A stretch of 64,000 nt of DNA from Adiantum capillus-veneris (GCA_014529385.2 CM043966.1:34871125-34935124); one strand, 5' to 3'. Shown: positions 11,980 to 23,550, counted from the stretch's first letter. A program made the numbers and translations. The notes: generated by a model from the letters alone, not told the origin.

Positions 11980-12342
11980 GTGTGTGAGAATGAGGTGACC
12001 CTCACTAAATTTTGCAATGAAGATGGGTATGATATAACTCCCTTATTTACAATAAAGGTGTTGAAGGAATCTAATGAGGTTTGTGAGTGTGAAAGTAGAA
12101 AAGGTGAAACAGATAGCTATGTCATGGAGAATGGTTCCAAGGTGCAAACAAAGGAAGCAGATCAACCACAAGAAAATGTCATCATTGACATACCTGAAGA
12201 ATCGACAAAAGTTGTTTCAAAGAAGCCGACTACAGAAAAAGTGCAAATAAAAGCAGATGAAGGAGCAAAGTTGCCAAGTTCAACGACAAATCTTCAACAA
12301 ATGCAAGATCAAAAGAAGAACAGGGATAAGGACAAAGATTGA
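11980..12342 (+). pseudogene. Hydrophilic linker, element P
   Basis: An open stretch of 120 codons, Lys/Glu/Gln-rich (VSKKPTTEKVQIKADEGA, LQQMQDQKKNRDKDKD), ending in a stop at 12340-12342. The same segment occurs in M at 16028-15819 on the minus strand. It separates the two protease-like domains. Function unknown. Confidence 0.55.
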
Positions 12343-12650
12343 TTGTCTCCTACGATGATCAAATTCAGCATATGCAGAGAAACAAGACTCAAAATCACAT
12401 GTTTAGTTGTGATAGATCTAGAAGCAACAAAGAATCTAATGACTTATGGCACATGGATCATGATGGGAAAGCCACCAATCAAAGAGCTAGAGGAGATAGT
12501 CTACACAAGTTCTAGAATGCCAATTCTTAGCTTCGGAGTGGCAGCAGTTGTACTCAAGTTGAGTACCGGAGAGTATAAGGATACTTTCCACATAATTGAC
12601 TCCCATCACATGAAGTAGAGTCTGATCCTGACAGAAAACTGAAGGAACAT
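12343..12650 (+). pseudogene. Second retropepsin-like domain, element P
   Basis: Directly after the linker the frame reads CLVVIDLEATKNLMTYG, where LVVID and AT sit where the DSGAT loop of a retropepsin would be, followed by GEYKDTFHIID and, past a stop, a LILTEN-like end. The spacing resembles the body of a gypsy or DUF-type retroelement protease. The Ser-Gly of the loop is replaced by Leu-Glu, so it is not catalytic as read. Assignment as a second protease-like fold is an inference from pattern. It is missing from M because of the deletion at the P insertion. Confidence 0.42.
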
Positions 12651-12834
12651 CTTCTTTCAACCACAAGGAAAATCTTCAGCACAAAAACACCATCAAAAAC
12701 CCCAAAAGCACTTCAAGTCAATGCAAAAAAGGAGCAACCAAGCATTGCAGAAAAAGGTAAAGCAAAGGTAAACATTGAAGTATATCAACCTTGCAAGGTG
12801 ACTTTACCTTCAACGCGCCTACATTAAAATTCCA

Positions 12835-13948
12835 ATGAAGCTTCTACATCAAGAGCCAAACCATCAACAATCCAATGGAAACCAAAACAAAAAGTCTATC
12901 AACCAAAGTTTCCATCACATCAAAGCATTAGGAAGAAGCCAAAGAATGTCAACCAAGTATCGGTATCCAAAGAGCACATCAAAGGTAAAGACCCAGTTTG
13001 GATACACGAAGCACAAGTTCAACCACAACAACCAAAAGTGATAAGGTGGGTAGCATCAAATGAGTCAACCATTGCTCAGGGCTACTTCCAAGGAAACACC
13101 AATGTTTGGGCCAAAAAGCCTAAACTAACAGCGTGGATGTACTCACCTCAAGAAAGAAGTTCTACAAAGAACAAGACATGCTATCAACGGAAGACAAACA
13201 ACTCAACCAGGAGAAAGAACTACTACAAAAGGCAAAAGCAAAATCAAAACAGCGAGAAATGCAAAAAGTATGGGTGCCACAGTCAGCAGACCTTAGCAAA
13301 GATACCCAACATAAACAGGTGAATCAGCGGATGATTCCAGTTAAGCTACTCAAAGCACAAGGATTTTATGAAGGTAACACTCAAATATGGTTACCAAAAA
13401 GTGTAGCTCAATCTGGAATAGCCAAGAGAAATCATGCAGCACAAGCTTCTACCCAAAGGCAAGTAATGATAACCAACATCCAACAACAGCCAATTCCAAC
13501 CAAGGCTGCTGCAATCTACAGATGGATACCGCATCATCAACTACAGAATCAAGGCTTCTACAACGCAAATAATCAGTTATGGAATCAAAGCCTAAAGTCC
13601 ATCAAGTCATCAAGCGACAGGAGAAATGAAAAATACGGTCACAACAGACCAAAGACAAGATGGGTTCCAAAATCGCTCATGGAAACTCAATCACAAAAAA
13701 CCCACACCTCTCGACAACCGCTTCTCATGGAAAATAACAGAAAGGCTACATCAGTCCCTACCAGAGCTGAAGAACTTGTTTCACAAATCAATGTCATACG
13801 ACAAGCAAGTCAAGAGAAGCCAAAATATGCCAACCTAATCGACAAAATGGTGGCATTCAAAGATCAACACAATGGAAGAGGCCTAAATTTCCAGAACTTA
13901 TGGAGTTGGGTTTTTGGCCGTGAAAAGGTAAGTTCAAGTCGCCATTAA
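12835..13948 (+). CDS. Repetitive tail protein of element P (unknown function)
   Basis: The longest intact frame is 13133-13948 (271 codons), preceded by related coding sequence in another frame from about 12835. It contains several copies of a loose repeat: AQGYFQGNTNVWAKKP (other frame, about 13075), AQGFYEGNTQIWLPKS (13355), NQGFYNANNQLWNQS (13550), plus VWVPQS, YRWIP and RWVPKSLMETQ. The repeat unit centres on Gln-Gly, two aromatic residues, Gly-Asn and Trp. It also occurs in M (8379-9225 minus), so it is part of the element and not captured host sequence. No catalytic motif seen. Possible roles (structural, RNA or membrane binding) are guesses. Confidence 0.5.
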
Positions 13949-15079
13949 ACATACACAGCATAAAAGTCAAAGTCGAGCAGCTAAGCCACTAAATGATCAA
14001 GGAGTTAGTCCCAAACCTTCATGTAATATTCTCTGTGGTTTAAACCGTCTTAGTTATTCTAGGTCCTGCTCAAGCTAGAAGAGTTGAGCATAATTACGTT
14101 ATGTCGCTCATGCTGGTATAGGTGAGCATAAGAGTCGAAGTCATTGTAGTATTGTGGTAAGTGAAGGAGGATGTCCAAAAGACACTCAGCACTCAACACA
14201 ATGAGGAATGAATGGAGAAGCTTCTACATCGAAAACCCTTCTTGGAAACATGGAAGCTATTGAGGCGTCCTTTGATGTCACATGTGCTACATTTTTTCCT
14301 TGAAGCACCCATCAACTCCATCTCTTACACTACATGCTTTTGTTTGACAAATTTCTTATAGAGTGTCCCATAATTGGCACTTGCATTAGGCACTCTTCCT
14401 TTTTTTCTCCCAAGCACTCACCTTGCATGATAGGTACTTCAAGTGGAAATGCTCAACTCCAATAAGAGCATATACCAAAGCCACTATTTTCCCACCGGGT
14501 TTTTCCCTTTGGTCATCCAGGTTTTATACCCTAATCTAGAATCACATCATCTTCTTGTATATATTCCTTCTACATAAACAATAAGGAAATGGCTACCCAA
14601 GTCATTCGTAAAAGAGATAAACAGTTGTAGGTCTCCATATGCTTATCACGAGCATCTTTTATCTTGAAGGGCAGCTACAAAGCTCCATCAAAAAATGATA
14701 AGTTAACGAATGGTCTACAATGACAAGCAATGATGAAATCAGCAAGAGATCTCTCAACAACAAAACATAAGGAGATCAAAAATGTTGAAGTATTTTAGGT
14801 CACCCACAAAGGCAGACACATCAAGAGAAATCTTAATGGCCAAAAAGGCACCAACAAGAAGAATGAGAAACAGATAAAAAATTCCCTCGAGAATAGAAGT
14901 CCAATACATGCATCAAAAAGAAGATGGCAGATATGAATCACTCAAGGAAGGGGGGAGCGTCATCAACGACAAAGAACTTCCCAAGATGAAGACCAACCTT
15001 GAAGACAAAGCTGAAGACAACCCATGACAAGACTGCACAAGGTCGTGTCAAGGGACGACACAATTTAGGAAGGGGAAAA
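13949..15079 (+). other. 3' untranslated region and polypurine tract of element P
   Basis: About 1.1 kb without a coding frame, matching 6927-8378 in inverted orientation. It ends with a purine run, AGGAAGGGGAAAA (15067-15079), directly before the LTR start TGTTTAAG, which fits a polypurine tract for plus-strand priming. Confidence 0.65.
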
Positions 15080-15680
15080 TGTTTAAGAACAGATCAAACG
15101 GGCGCCCAACTGATTGGACACGTAGCCGGACACCACATTTGTAGTTTATTATTTTGTTGAGCTAGTGTAGTGATACTCTGTGTAAATCTTAATTCTAGAG
15201 TAGCAGTCAATTCCCTGAGTTGTAATTTTGTCATGACAATTATAAAGGTACATGTGAACCGGTTACTGACCATTTAGAATGACCTAGGTATAAATTTCAA
15301 TAACCTTAATCTGAAACTTAGGCTTATTTTTAGAGAAGAAAGGAGCTCTGCGGTACGTATGCTCAAGCTACGAGCTGCTCCAACTTGTAATCAATGCAAC
15401 TAATGAATGGGTAATCGGATTTTAGTTTTGAAACTTGCATTGTGTTCCTCTCTCTTTGCTCTTTCTTTCAAGTGTAAGTGTTATCAATTTTTTTTATGTT
15501 TGAGACTATGCGTTAGTGAGCCTACTCTTCATATTTGAGTGCTTAAATCATTGTTGTAGTCATTTTGACCATAGGAGAGTGTTCTTAGACCATAGGGCGA
15601 CAGTTCTGGATAGTTCTGTTGCAATTTTCAAGACCTTTTTTATGATGAATCATGATTTTTGTGTTACCATATACATGTGG
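15080..15680 (+). repeat. 3' LTR of element P (right edge uncertain)
   Basis: Starts TGTTTAAGAACAGATC after the polypurine tract, and aligns with the LTR of M and with 9226-9312. Similarity to M fades after about 15650. The following 160 bp (to about 15842) contain phrases typical of LTR ends but no clear terminal CA, so the right boundary may be as far as 15842. Confidence 0.6.
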
Positions 15681-15842
15681 TAGTGATGTGTGTGAACACA
15701 TTAGAACCGCCGAGGCATTTTTTTCCTCTTTAGGAGGTTTTTTCCCCCGTGCATTGTATATACGCCCATCACTCTAGGGCTATCTATCTTTTCCATTGCA
15801 CACTAAGTAATACACTCTCTATTGTGTGCCTCGAGCTTCCTT
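15681..15842. other. Junction sequence between P and M
   Basis: No match to the protein-coding part of either copy. It holds a T-rich and C-rich stretch (ttttttcccccg near 15744) and ends where the linker of M resumes on the minus strand. It is either the distal LTR of P or filler DNA from the insertion. Confidence 0.35.
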
Positions 15843-17545
15843 CGTTGTCGTAGGAGACAGTCGATCTTCTTCCTTATTCTTGTTCTTGTCTTGATCTTGC
15901 ATTTGTTGAAGATTTCCTATTGAACTTGGAAACTTTTCTCCTTCATCTGCCTTCATTTGCACTTTTTTTTGGAGTCGGCTTTTTTGAAAAAGCTTTTGTC
16001 GATTCTTTAGGTCTATCAATGATGACATATTTTGGCCATTGCTCTGCTTTTTTCATGTGCACTTTAGCATCGTGCTCCATGACGTAGCTATCTGTTTCAC
16101 CTTTTTTGCTTTCACACTCACAAACGTGTTAGCTTCCTTCAACACAATTATCATAAATAAGGGAGTTATATCATGCCTATCTTCATCGCAAAATTGAGTC
16201 AGGGTCACCTCATTCACACACACATCAAGAGTGCCAGTATTTTATCCCAACCAAAGGGTTCAAAAAACTCTTCTGCAAATGGTTCTGGAATATAGTGTGT
16301 GTCCTGCATAGGTCGATCGAGAATACAATCCTTACACTCTCAGGAGCTCCGTATATCCAAACATGTGCTTTGCTTTCCAAATTGGTTGTGGAGTTTAATT
16401 CTTCCCCCAGTGTTCATTCTACATCTCTATAACTATAATCTTTGACACTAATTTTGTAGTGACCTCTTTGTGTCTCAGGTAGATATAGTCATAGCCCCAG
16501 TCTTGTACCATTTTGAGTTGATGCATGAATGGTCTGCCCAATATGATGTCAAAGTTGCTGCTCTTGTCAAAATTCATTATGGAAAAGGTATGTTCATACT
16601 CTATGCCACACGAGGATATAATGATTTGTTCTAATATTCCTATCGGCTTCTCCATGTATCCATTCGCTAATTGCAGTTTCATTCGAGTTTTTGTAAGAGA
16701 AGGATTTCTCCATTTTTTCCATATCTCTTTGATTGCAACGGCAATTCCTACCCCACTATCTAATATAGCAACCATATTTACTCCTTTGTACTCAAGTGGT
16801 AAGGTGATTTTCCTTCTTCTCCTTCACAGTAGTTACCCACCTTATTTACTGGTATTGGCTTTGTTTGTGGATTCTTAGGCAAGGTGTCATCCATGTTTTT
16901 GTCCACAAGCTGGTCATGTGAAGGGATTTTCAACCCCATGTTTTCCAGGTTTTTGTCCATTTGGCCCCATAGATGCAGTCTAATTTTTAGTAGCTCTGAG
17001 AGATAAAGTGTGCATTGTATAGGAGAAGACGTCAATTTGTGGAAGCTCTTAGTATCCATCATTTTTTGTGTGTCTTTCCACTGAGAAGGTACCATTTTAA
17101 CCTTCGATTTTGTTTCAAGTTCTCCTATGAAAGATGGCAAAGTCTTTAGAGAGTGTGGTTTACTCTCTTCAGATGCGACAGACCCCATATAAAGATCTTA
17201 TATCCCCTGAGAAAAATTTGTGATCCATGTTTATTTCAGAGATAGGTGTTGAATGTAAGGTAGCACTGCCATATTTTTTATTTTTTATTGATTCCGTAAG
17301 GATTGTGGCCACGGTTCTTCTACCTACGAAATAGGCATCACTGCTTGTGAGCCCATCCCATCTGTGGTATTGACTACTTCCCTTGTATCTAAAGGTGCAT
17401 TAACTCTTGGCTGTTCCTCTTTGTTTACAATACCATGACTTTCCAATTCCAGGATTGTTTTGCGGATTAGAAACTCCGTTTTTGGAGCATCTGGAATTGG
17501 TTCCATAACAGCTTGGGTCTGGATGAGCTCCTTGCACATTTGCAA
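15819..17545 (-). pseudogene. Protease region of retroelement M
   Basis: Minus-strand frames: 17545-17324 (ERLQMCKELIQ region), 17188-16778 and 16775-16419 carrying the retropepsin core AILDSGVGIAVA with ILGRPFMHQLKMVQDWGYD, then 16028-15819 the hydrophilic linker. The protease core is better preserved than in P, with an intact DSG triad and ILGR motif, but frameshifts separate it from the upstream part. It is continuous with gag through the copia insertion site. Family role: maturation of the Gag polyprotein. Confidence 0.68.
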
Positions 17546-17559
17546 CCTCTCTTTTTCAT

Positions 17560-18069
17560 ACCTTGAATGAGGATATATTAGCCATGTATTCTCTTGGGTT
17601 TGATTGGTCTTTAACTAGAATCATAAGCTAAGGGTTCAAAGACTTTGTCGACCAAGACTGAACCTCCCAAGTTAGTCTTTGACTCTTTAGGTCCCTTTGC
17701 GTTTTTCTTGCTTTCTTGCTCTCGTCTAAGCTGTTGTTTTGTTTAGTTTCCAGAGCAGCTTTCTCCTGTAGTCTTTTTGCTTTCATTTTGTTTCGTTTGG
17801 CTTTCCATTCTTTTCTTCCTGTTCTCATCGATATGTTCTTGATTTCTGTTTGAACAGGAAATGTGGACTCCTCCTCAACGATTGCATTTTTTGCAACTTC
17901 TTGAGCTTGAGCTCGAGTCATCACATTTAAAAGAATTTTGGGTCCTACCTCGGATCCGCTTGAAGAAGGCATCACGCCTATAGCATTCATTGTTGCTTTT
18001 CCTTTGTAGTTTGGATTTTTCGCACAGTGTTGGTGTAGATGGTCTCTCCCACAACATTCAAAGAATACA
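17560..18069 (-). pseudogene. gag, second half, of retroelement M
   Basis: The frame 17990-17628 encodes a stretch rich in Lys/Arg/Glu (RTGRKEWKAKRNKMKAKR, then coiled-coil-like KAALETKQNNSLDESKKA). Upstream bases to 18069 align with the second Cys/His stretch of P. It is separated from the first half of gag by the copia insertion at 18075-23545. Confidence 0.6.
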
Positions 18070-18074
18070 AATAT

Positions 18075-18772
18075 TGTTAGAAAATAAGACGTAGCTAAAT
18101 AGATTTTTGAGTAGATTACTTAATGGAGAGAGATAGATTTCACACACAAGAGATTATAGAGTAGAGAGAGAGAGAAAGAGAGTACACACGATATACGTGG
18201 TTCACCCAATGTGGGCTACGTCCACGGGAAAGCAGCCACTCAATGGCTTTAGCACTTCAAAAGAAGAAGTAGTTTACAAAGGGATTAAACCCTTGATAGA
18301 GCTCCTGCCTTGCTTCACTCTCACCACCTCACACTCACCTTGTTGCATCAACTTCACACTATGAAATGTGTGTAGAAATGGCCTCCTTTTATAGGCCAAA
18401 AGGGCTGCCCTCTCTTATGAGAGACAGCCATGTGTAGCCGCCCTTGTGCGAATAAGTCCAAATCGGACCCTCCAATCCGCCCATGTGTGGCCGCCCTTGA
18501 GAAGACAAGTCCGCTTTTGAATTCGGCCATCGGCCATTGAATTCGGCCACCGGCCATTGACTTCCGGCCACCGGCCACTGGCCATTGACTTCCGACCACC
18601 GCCCCCGAGGCCTCTAAAGTTGTCCCTGATTCTTGTCCGTGAAAATTTTGGTTTCCGGTGAGTGATTTTCCTTCACGCAGGATGGCTTCTCCTCATAATG
18701 GGGGCCTTACAAATGTGCGCTTTTACCACAGAAAATTACAAGGGTAAATCAGGCCAGGCTCCATACTTAACA
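18075..18772 (-). repeat. 3' LTR of the copia element
   Basis: 698 bp, matching the other LTR with only scattered differences except for one deletion of about 143 bp at the GC-rich repeat near 18600. The RNase H frame stops just outside it, and a purine tract reading AAGTGGGAGAT on the minus strand abuts it. Confidence 0.93.
18380..18398 (-). promoter_or_regulatory. TATA box in the copia 3' LTR
   Basis: The minus strand reads GGCCTATAAAAGGAGG, a strong plant TATA element in the U3 region. The same box lies in the 5' LTR near 23015. The copy in the 3' LTR could drive readthrough into neighbouring DNA; that is inference. Confidence 0.55.
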
Positions 18773-18832
18773 ATCTCCCACTTGGAGACTGATCTCCAAA
18801 CCAAACCTGTGACTGCTTTCCATTCTGGCTTC

Positions 18833-21800
18833 TTATCCTTGAATGCCGATTGAAGATGAGCAAAAGCTCAACTTCTCCTTGTTGACCACCTTTGTAAACA
18901 TGTCTGCAGGATTTTCACTTGTATGCACCTTTCCTAGCTTTAGTTGTCCCTCTTCCAAAAGAGTGTGTATGAAGTGATATCTCACCTCAATGTGCTTTTT
19001 CCTTGAATGAAAGGCTGAGTTCTTCGCAAGATGGATAGCGCTTTGGCTATCACTGTACAAGACACAATTGTCTTGTTTGAATCCAAGCTCTTCTAAGAAT
19101 CTGTGAAGCCACAGAATTTCTTTGCTTGCCTCCGTCATTGCTACATACTCTGCTTCCGTGGTAGAAAGTGAAACCACTTTCTGCAGCTTTGAAGCCCAAC
19201 TTACTGCTGTGCCTCCAACCGTGAACACATAGCCAGTAGTGCTCCTTCGAGTATCTTTGTCACCTGCCATATCTGCATCAGCATACCCATCTAGAAAAAT
19301 ATCAGTTCCTCCAAAATACAAAGCATTTGTTGTTGTCCCTTTTAGATACCTAAGTATCCACTTCACAGCTTGCCAATGCTCTTTACCTGGGTTGTCCATG
19401 AACCTACTCACAACTCCCACTGCATGTGCAATGTCTGGCCTTGTCTAGACCATAGCATACATTAGAGAACCTACCGCTGCAACATATGGAACTTTAGACA
19501 TATAGGCTATCTCCTCTTGTGTCTTTGGACACATATCCTTCGTTAGTTTAAAATGACTAGCCAAAGGTGTAGAAACTGGTTTTGCATTTTGCATTGCAAA
19601 CCTTTCTAGTACCTTCTTGATCTAATCTTCTTGAGATAGCTTTATTGTCTTCTTCGTCCTGTCCCTTGATATTTTCATACCAAGTATCCTCTTTGCAGCA
19701 CCTAAATCTTTCATTGAAAAAGATTTGGACAGCTCCTCTTTTAGGTCTTTGATGTCCTGCATGTTAGTACTTGCAATCAACATGTCATCAACATACAACA
19801 TTAGGATGATGAATTTCCGATCTCCCAAATTCTTCGTGTAGATGCAGTGATCTGAGTTGCATCTTGTGAATCCATGAACCAACATCCATCGATCAAACTT
19901 CGATTACCATTGTCTTGATGCTTGCTTTAAACCATACAAGCTCTTCTTTAATCTACAAACCATTTTCTCCTTACCTTTTACTTCATACCCCTTTGGTTGA
20001 AGCATGTAGATTTCCTCCCCTAAGTCACCATGAGGGAATGTCGTATTTACATCCATTTTCTCGAGATTTAAATCATGAGCAGCCACAAGGCTTAAGACAA
20101 GCCTAATTGAGTTCATTTTTACAATAGGAGAAAATATTTCATTGAAGTCAATACCTTTCTTTTGAGAAAACCCTTTTACCACAAGCCTAGACTTGTACCT
20201 TTTCTTCCCACCTTCTTCTTTCTTCAGCTTGTACACCCATTTGTTTTGAAGTGCCCGCTTACCTTTAGGCAACTCAACCAACTCCCATGTTTGGTTGTGA
20301 TGTAGTGTGTCCATCTCCACTTGCATGCTCTTCGTCCATTCTTCTTTGGATTCATGTTGCATAGCTTCTTTGTATGATTCTGGCTCTCCAGAATCTAAGA
20401 TCAAGAGATGGTTGAAGGAAGGAACAAACCTTTCTGGAGGTCTACTTGCTCTTGTAGATCTTCGGGGAATAGGTTGAGGCTCTTCATTTGGTTGACGTTT
20501 TTGCACATTGTCACCGTTTGCAGTCCTTGAGTCTTCACCATCCTCAAGCTCCATGTACTCATCACCTGTTTCTTTTGTTTGTTTTCTTTCCAAGTAATCT
20601 TTGTACATATTTTGTTCGTTAAAAATTACATCCCTACTCCTTAAGATTTTACCATCTTCAGGATTCCATAGGCGATACCCAAAGTCTCCTTCTCCACAGC
20701 CAATGAAGAAACACCTTTTGGACTTTGCATCTAGCTTTGATCTTAGGATTCTATCTATGTGCATGAAAGCCTCACACCCAAACACTTTGAGAAATGCATA
20801 ATTCACCGGTTTACCTGTCCATGCCTCTTCTGGAACTCCCCCATCCAATGCCGTTGAGGGTGATCAATTGATTAAGTACACAGACGTACTTACAGCTTCC
20901 GCCCAAAGCTCAAGCGGTAGGCCTACATGTAGCCGCATGCTTCGTGCTCGTTCCATGATTGTTCTATTCATCCTTTCCGAAATCCCATTTTGTTGAGGTG
21001 TCCTTGGGGTTGTCCTTTGCCTCCGAATGCCATTGCTGGCACAAAAGCTTTCAAAAGCTTGGCTGCAATATTCGCCTCCATTGTTAGATCTGAGGCATTT
21101 AACCTTGGTACATGTTTCATTCTCCACAAAGGCTTTCCACCTTTGAAATATGGAAAATACATCGGATTTATTCTTCATGACATAAACCCATGTTTTTCTA
21201 GTCACATCGTCTATGAATGTTACATAGTACAATGAGCCACCAAGTGATGGTGTACTTGCAGGACCCCAAACATCAGAATGAACCAACTCAAGTTTTTTAT
21301 TTTTTCTTTCATTCCCTGATTTTTGAAATTTTACCCTCTTTTGTTTACCATAAACACGATCTTCACAGAACTCTAAGTCCACTTCTTTCAAACCTGGTAG
21401 AAGCTTCTTTGTTTGAAGCATTTGTATTCCTTTGGCACTCATATGCCCAAGTCGGTAGTGCCACACCGCACTGTCAACTTCTATAGTCGCTGCACAAGCT
21501 GAAGGTTGCGTGCTAATAGTACACAAGTAAAGTGTACCAACCTTTTCTCCCTTGGAAACCACCAAAGATCCCTTTGAGATCTTCCACCGTTTGTTTCCGA
21601 ATGCAATGTTGTGACCTTCATCGTCCAATTGTCCTGTAGAGATTTAATTTTTTCGAAGAGAAGGAACATGCCTAACATCTTTAAGCTTCCATTCATTTCC
21701 GTTAGCAGTTTTGACAGAAACTGTACCTTTGCCGACAATCTCCCAAGCTTCATCATCTCCCAAGTATACATACCCAAAATTACCTTTGGTGTAGTCTTGG

Positions 21801-22631
21801 AAATGTTGCTTGTGTGGTGTCACATGGAATGAAGCCCCGGAATCTATTATCCAGGAATTAGGCACATTGTCTAATGAGAGAATTAGAGCATCTTGCTCTA
21901 CTTTACCTGCCACATTGGCCTCCAATGTTGGCTTGTTGTCTTGAGACTCTGTCTCCTCCTTCTTCTTCTTGGACCAGCAATCCTTCTTGACGTGGCCCTT
22001 CTTGCCGCAGTTTAAACATTCAAGAACTCACTTTGTGCGTGACTTGCTCCGTCTTGAGTGATCACGACCCTTTTGGATTTTGAACCTCTCCTTAGGCCTT
22101 CCTCTTGTTTCCACTGACAATGCAGCACTTGATGATTCTCCTGTGCTTCTCCTTCGTATTTCCTCGCTTAGGAGAACACCCACAACATCATCAAACTTAA
22201 GAGTATTTGTGCCAGAGATAGAATTACTTATAGCCATCACAAGGCTGTCCCAACTATCCGGTAGAGATGATAGTATAAGGAGAGCTCGCACTTCATCATC
22301 GAAATTGATTTTCACTGATCGAAGTTGACTTATGTTTGTGTTAAAGTCATTTAGGTGTTTTGCAACTGAACCATTCTTTGCCATCTTTAGATTGAACAAG
22401 CACTTCATAAGAAATACCTTATTGGATGCTGATGGTTTCTCGTAGAAGTCGTCAAGTGACTTCATCAAGTCCTCCGTGGTCTTCATCTGCCATTGTTGCG
22501 GGCTTCTTCGCAAGACCGCCTAGTGGCAAATAGAGGTCCTTCTGGTAGAGATAGTTTTCAATCTACATCTTCCAATGTTGGTAGTTTTTGTCGTTGAACT
22601 TCTCAATCTTGAGCTTCCCTTCCTCCGCCAT
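18833..22631 (-). pseudogene. copia Gag-Pol polyprotein (broken)
   Basis: Starts at ATG 22631 on the minus strand (MAEEGKLKIEKFNDKNY). Gag is followed by a CCHC knuckle CLNCGKKGHVKKDC (about 22015-21970). Protease has DSGASFHVTPH. The integrase has the GAG-pre-integrase HYRLGHMSAKG, then the core with VHSDVWGP, and RSNNGGEY where Asp-Asn is usual, so the second catalytic Asp reads Asn. RT carries NKWVYKLKKEEGG and LYVDDMLIAS. RNase H has DADMAGDKDTRRSTTGYVF and the TTEAEY motif. Stops or shifts occur near 22575, 22500, 22025, 21643, 20863, 19903, 19621 and 19446, so no functional polyprotein can be made. It ends at a stop at 18833. Confidence 0.9.
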
Positions 22632-22690
22632 AACTCCCACTCAATTCAAGGAATCCTTTCCTTCAGATAATTTAGCTACGAGCAAACCTT

Positions 22691-22704
22691 GCTCTGATAC
22701 CAGT
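22691..22704 (-). other. Primer binding site of the copia element
   Basis: Minus-strand sequence just inside the 5' LTR reads ACTGGTATCAGAGC. TGGTATCAGAGC is the complement of the 3' end of plant initiator tRNA-Met, the usual copia primer. Confidence 0.9.
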
Positions 22705-23545
22705 TGTTAGAAAATAAGACGTAGCTAAATAGATTTTTGAGTAGATTACTTAATGGAGAGAGATAGATTTCACACACAAGAGATTATAGAGTAGAGAGAG
22801 AGAGAAAGAGAGTACACACGATATACGTGGTTCACCCAATGTGGGCTACGTCCACGGGAAAGCAGCCACTCAATGGCTTTAGCACTTCAAAAGAAGAAGT
22901 AGTTTACAAAGGGATTAAACCCTTGATAGAGCTCCTGCCTTGCTTCACTCTCACCACCTCACACTCACCTTGTTGCATCAACTTCACACTATGAAATGTG
23001 TGTAGAAATGGCCTCCTTTTATAGGCCAAAAGGGCTGCCCTCTCTTATGAGAGACAACCATGTGTAGCCGCCCTTGTGCGAATAAGTCCAAATCGGACTC
23101 TCCAATCCGCCCATGTGTGGCCGCCCTTGAGAAGACAAGTCCGCTTTTGAATTCGGCCACCGGCCATTGAATTCGGCCACCGGTCATTGACTTCAGGCCA
23201 CCGGCCACCGGCCATTGACTTCCGACCACCGGCCATCGGCCATTGACTACCGGCCACCGGCCAACCGACCGGTTGTTTTCCGACCACTTTCCGGCCGTCG
23301 TCCGGCCATAATATTCCGGCAAAAAGGAATATTCCAGCGAAAAAAAAAGTCTCGGGGACGGAGGTCTCGGGGGCCTCCGCCCCCGAGGCCTCTAAAGTTG
23401 CCCCTGATTCTTGTCCGTGAAAATTTTGGTTTCCGGTGAGTGATTTTCCTTCACGCACGATGGCTTCTCCTCATAATGGGGGCCTTACAAATGTGCGCTT
23501 TTACCACAAAAAATTACAAGGGTAAATCAAGCTCCATACTTAACA
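22705..23545 (-). repeat. 5' LTR of the copia element
   Basis: 841 bp, TGTTAG to TTAACA. It includes a GC-rich block of short repeats (ccggccaccggcc and gaattcggccac, 23150-23275) that is partly deleted in the other LTR. A TATA box (CTATAAAAGG on the minus strand) lies near 23015. Confidence 0.93.
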
Positions 23546-23550
23546 AATAT

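Larger units (their letters stand above)
9226..15680 (+). mobile_element. Retroelement P, same family as M, inserted head-on inside it
   Basis: P starts with TGTTTGAGGACAGATC, matching the start of its own 3' LTR (TGTTTAAGAACAGATC at 15080), and runs through gag, two protease-like domains, a repetitive tail, a 1.1-kb untranslated region, a polypurine tract and the 3' LTR. The 5' LTR is reduced to about 90 bp and then jumps into gag, so a deletion removed most of the 5' LTR and the front of gag. M sequence stops at both edges of P. About 520 bp of M (equivalent to 12356-12876 of P) is missing at the insertion point. The right boundary is uncertain: 15681-15842 could be LTR U5 or filler. Confidence 0.68.
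18075..23545 (-). mobile_element. Complete Ty1-copia LTR retrotransposon with 5-bp target duplication
   Basis: Bounded by LTRs starting TGTTAG and ending TTAACA. AATAT is found on both sides (18070-18074 and 23546-23550). Joining the flanks across one AATAT makes the gag sequence of element M continuous and collinear with element P, which confirms the insertion. Coding order on the minus strand is gag, protease, integrase, reverse transcriptase, RNase H, the copia order. The polyprotein is broken, although the LTRs are nearly identical. Confidence 0.95.
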
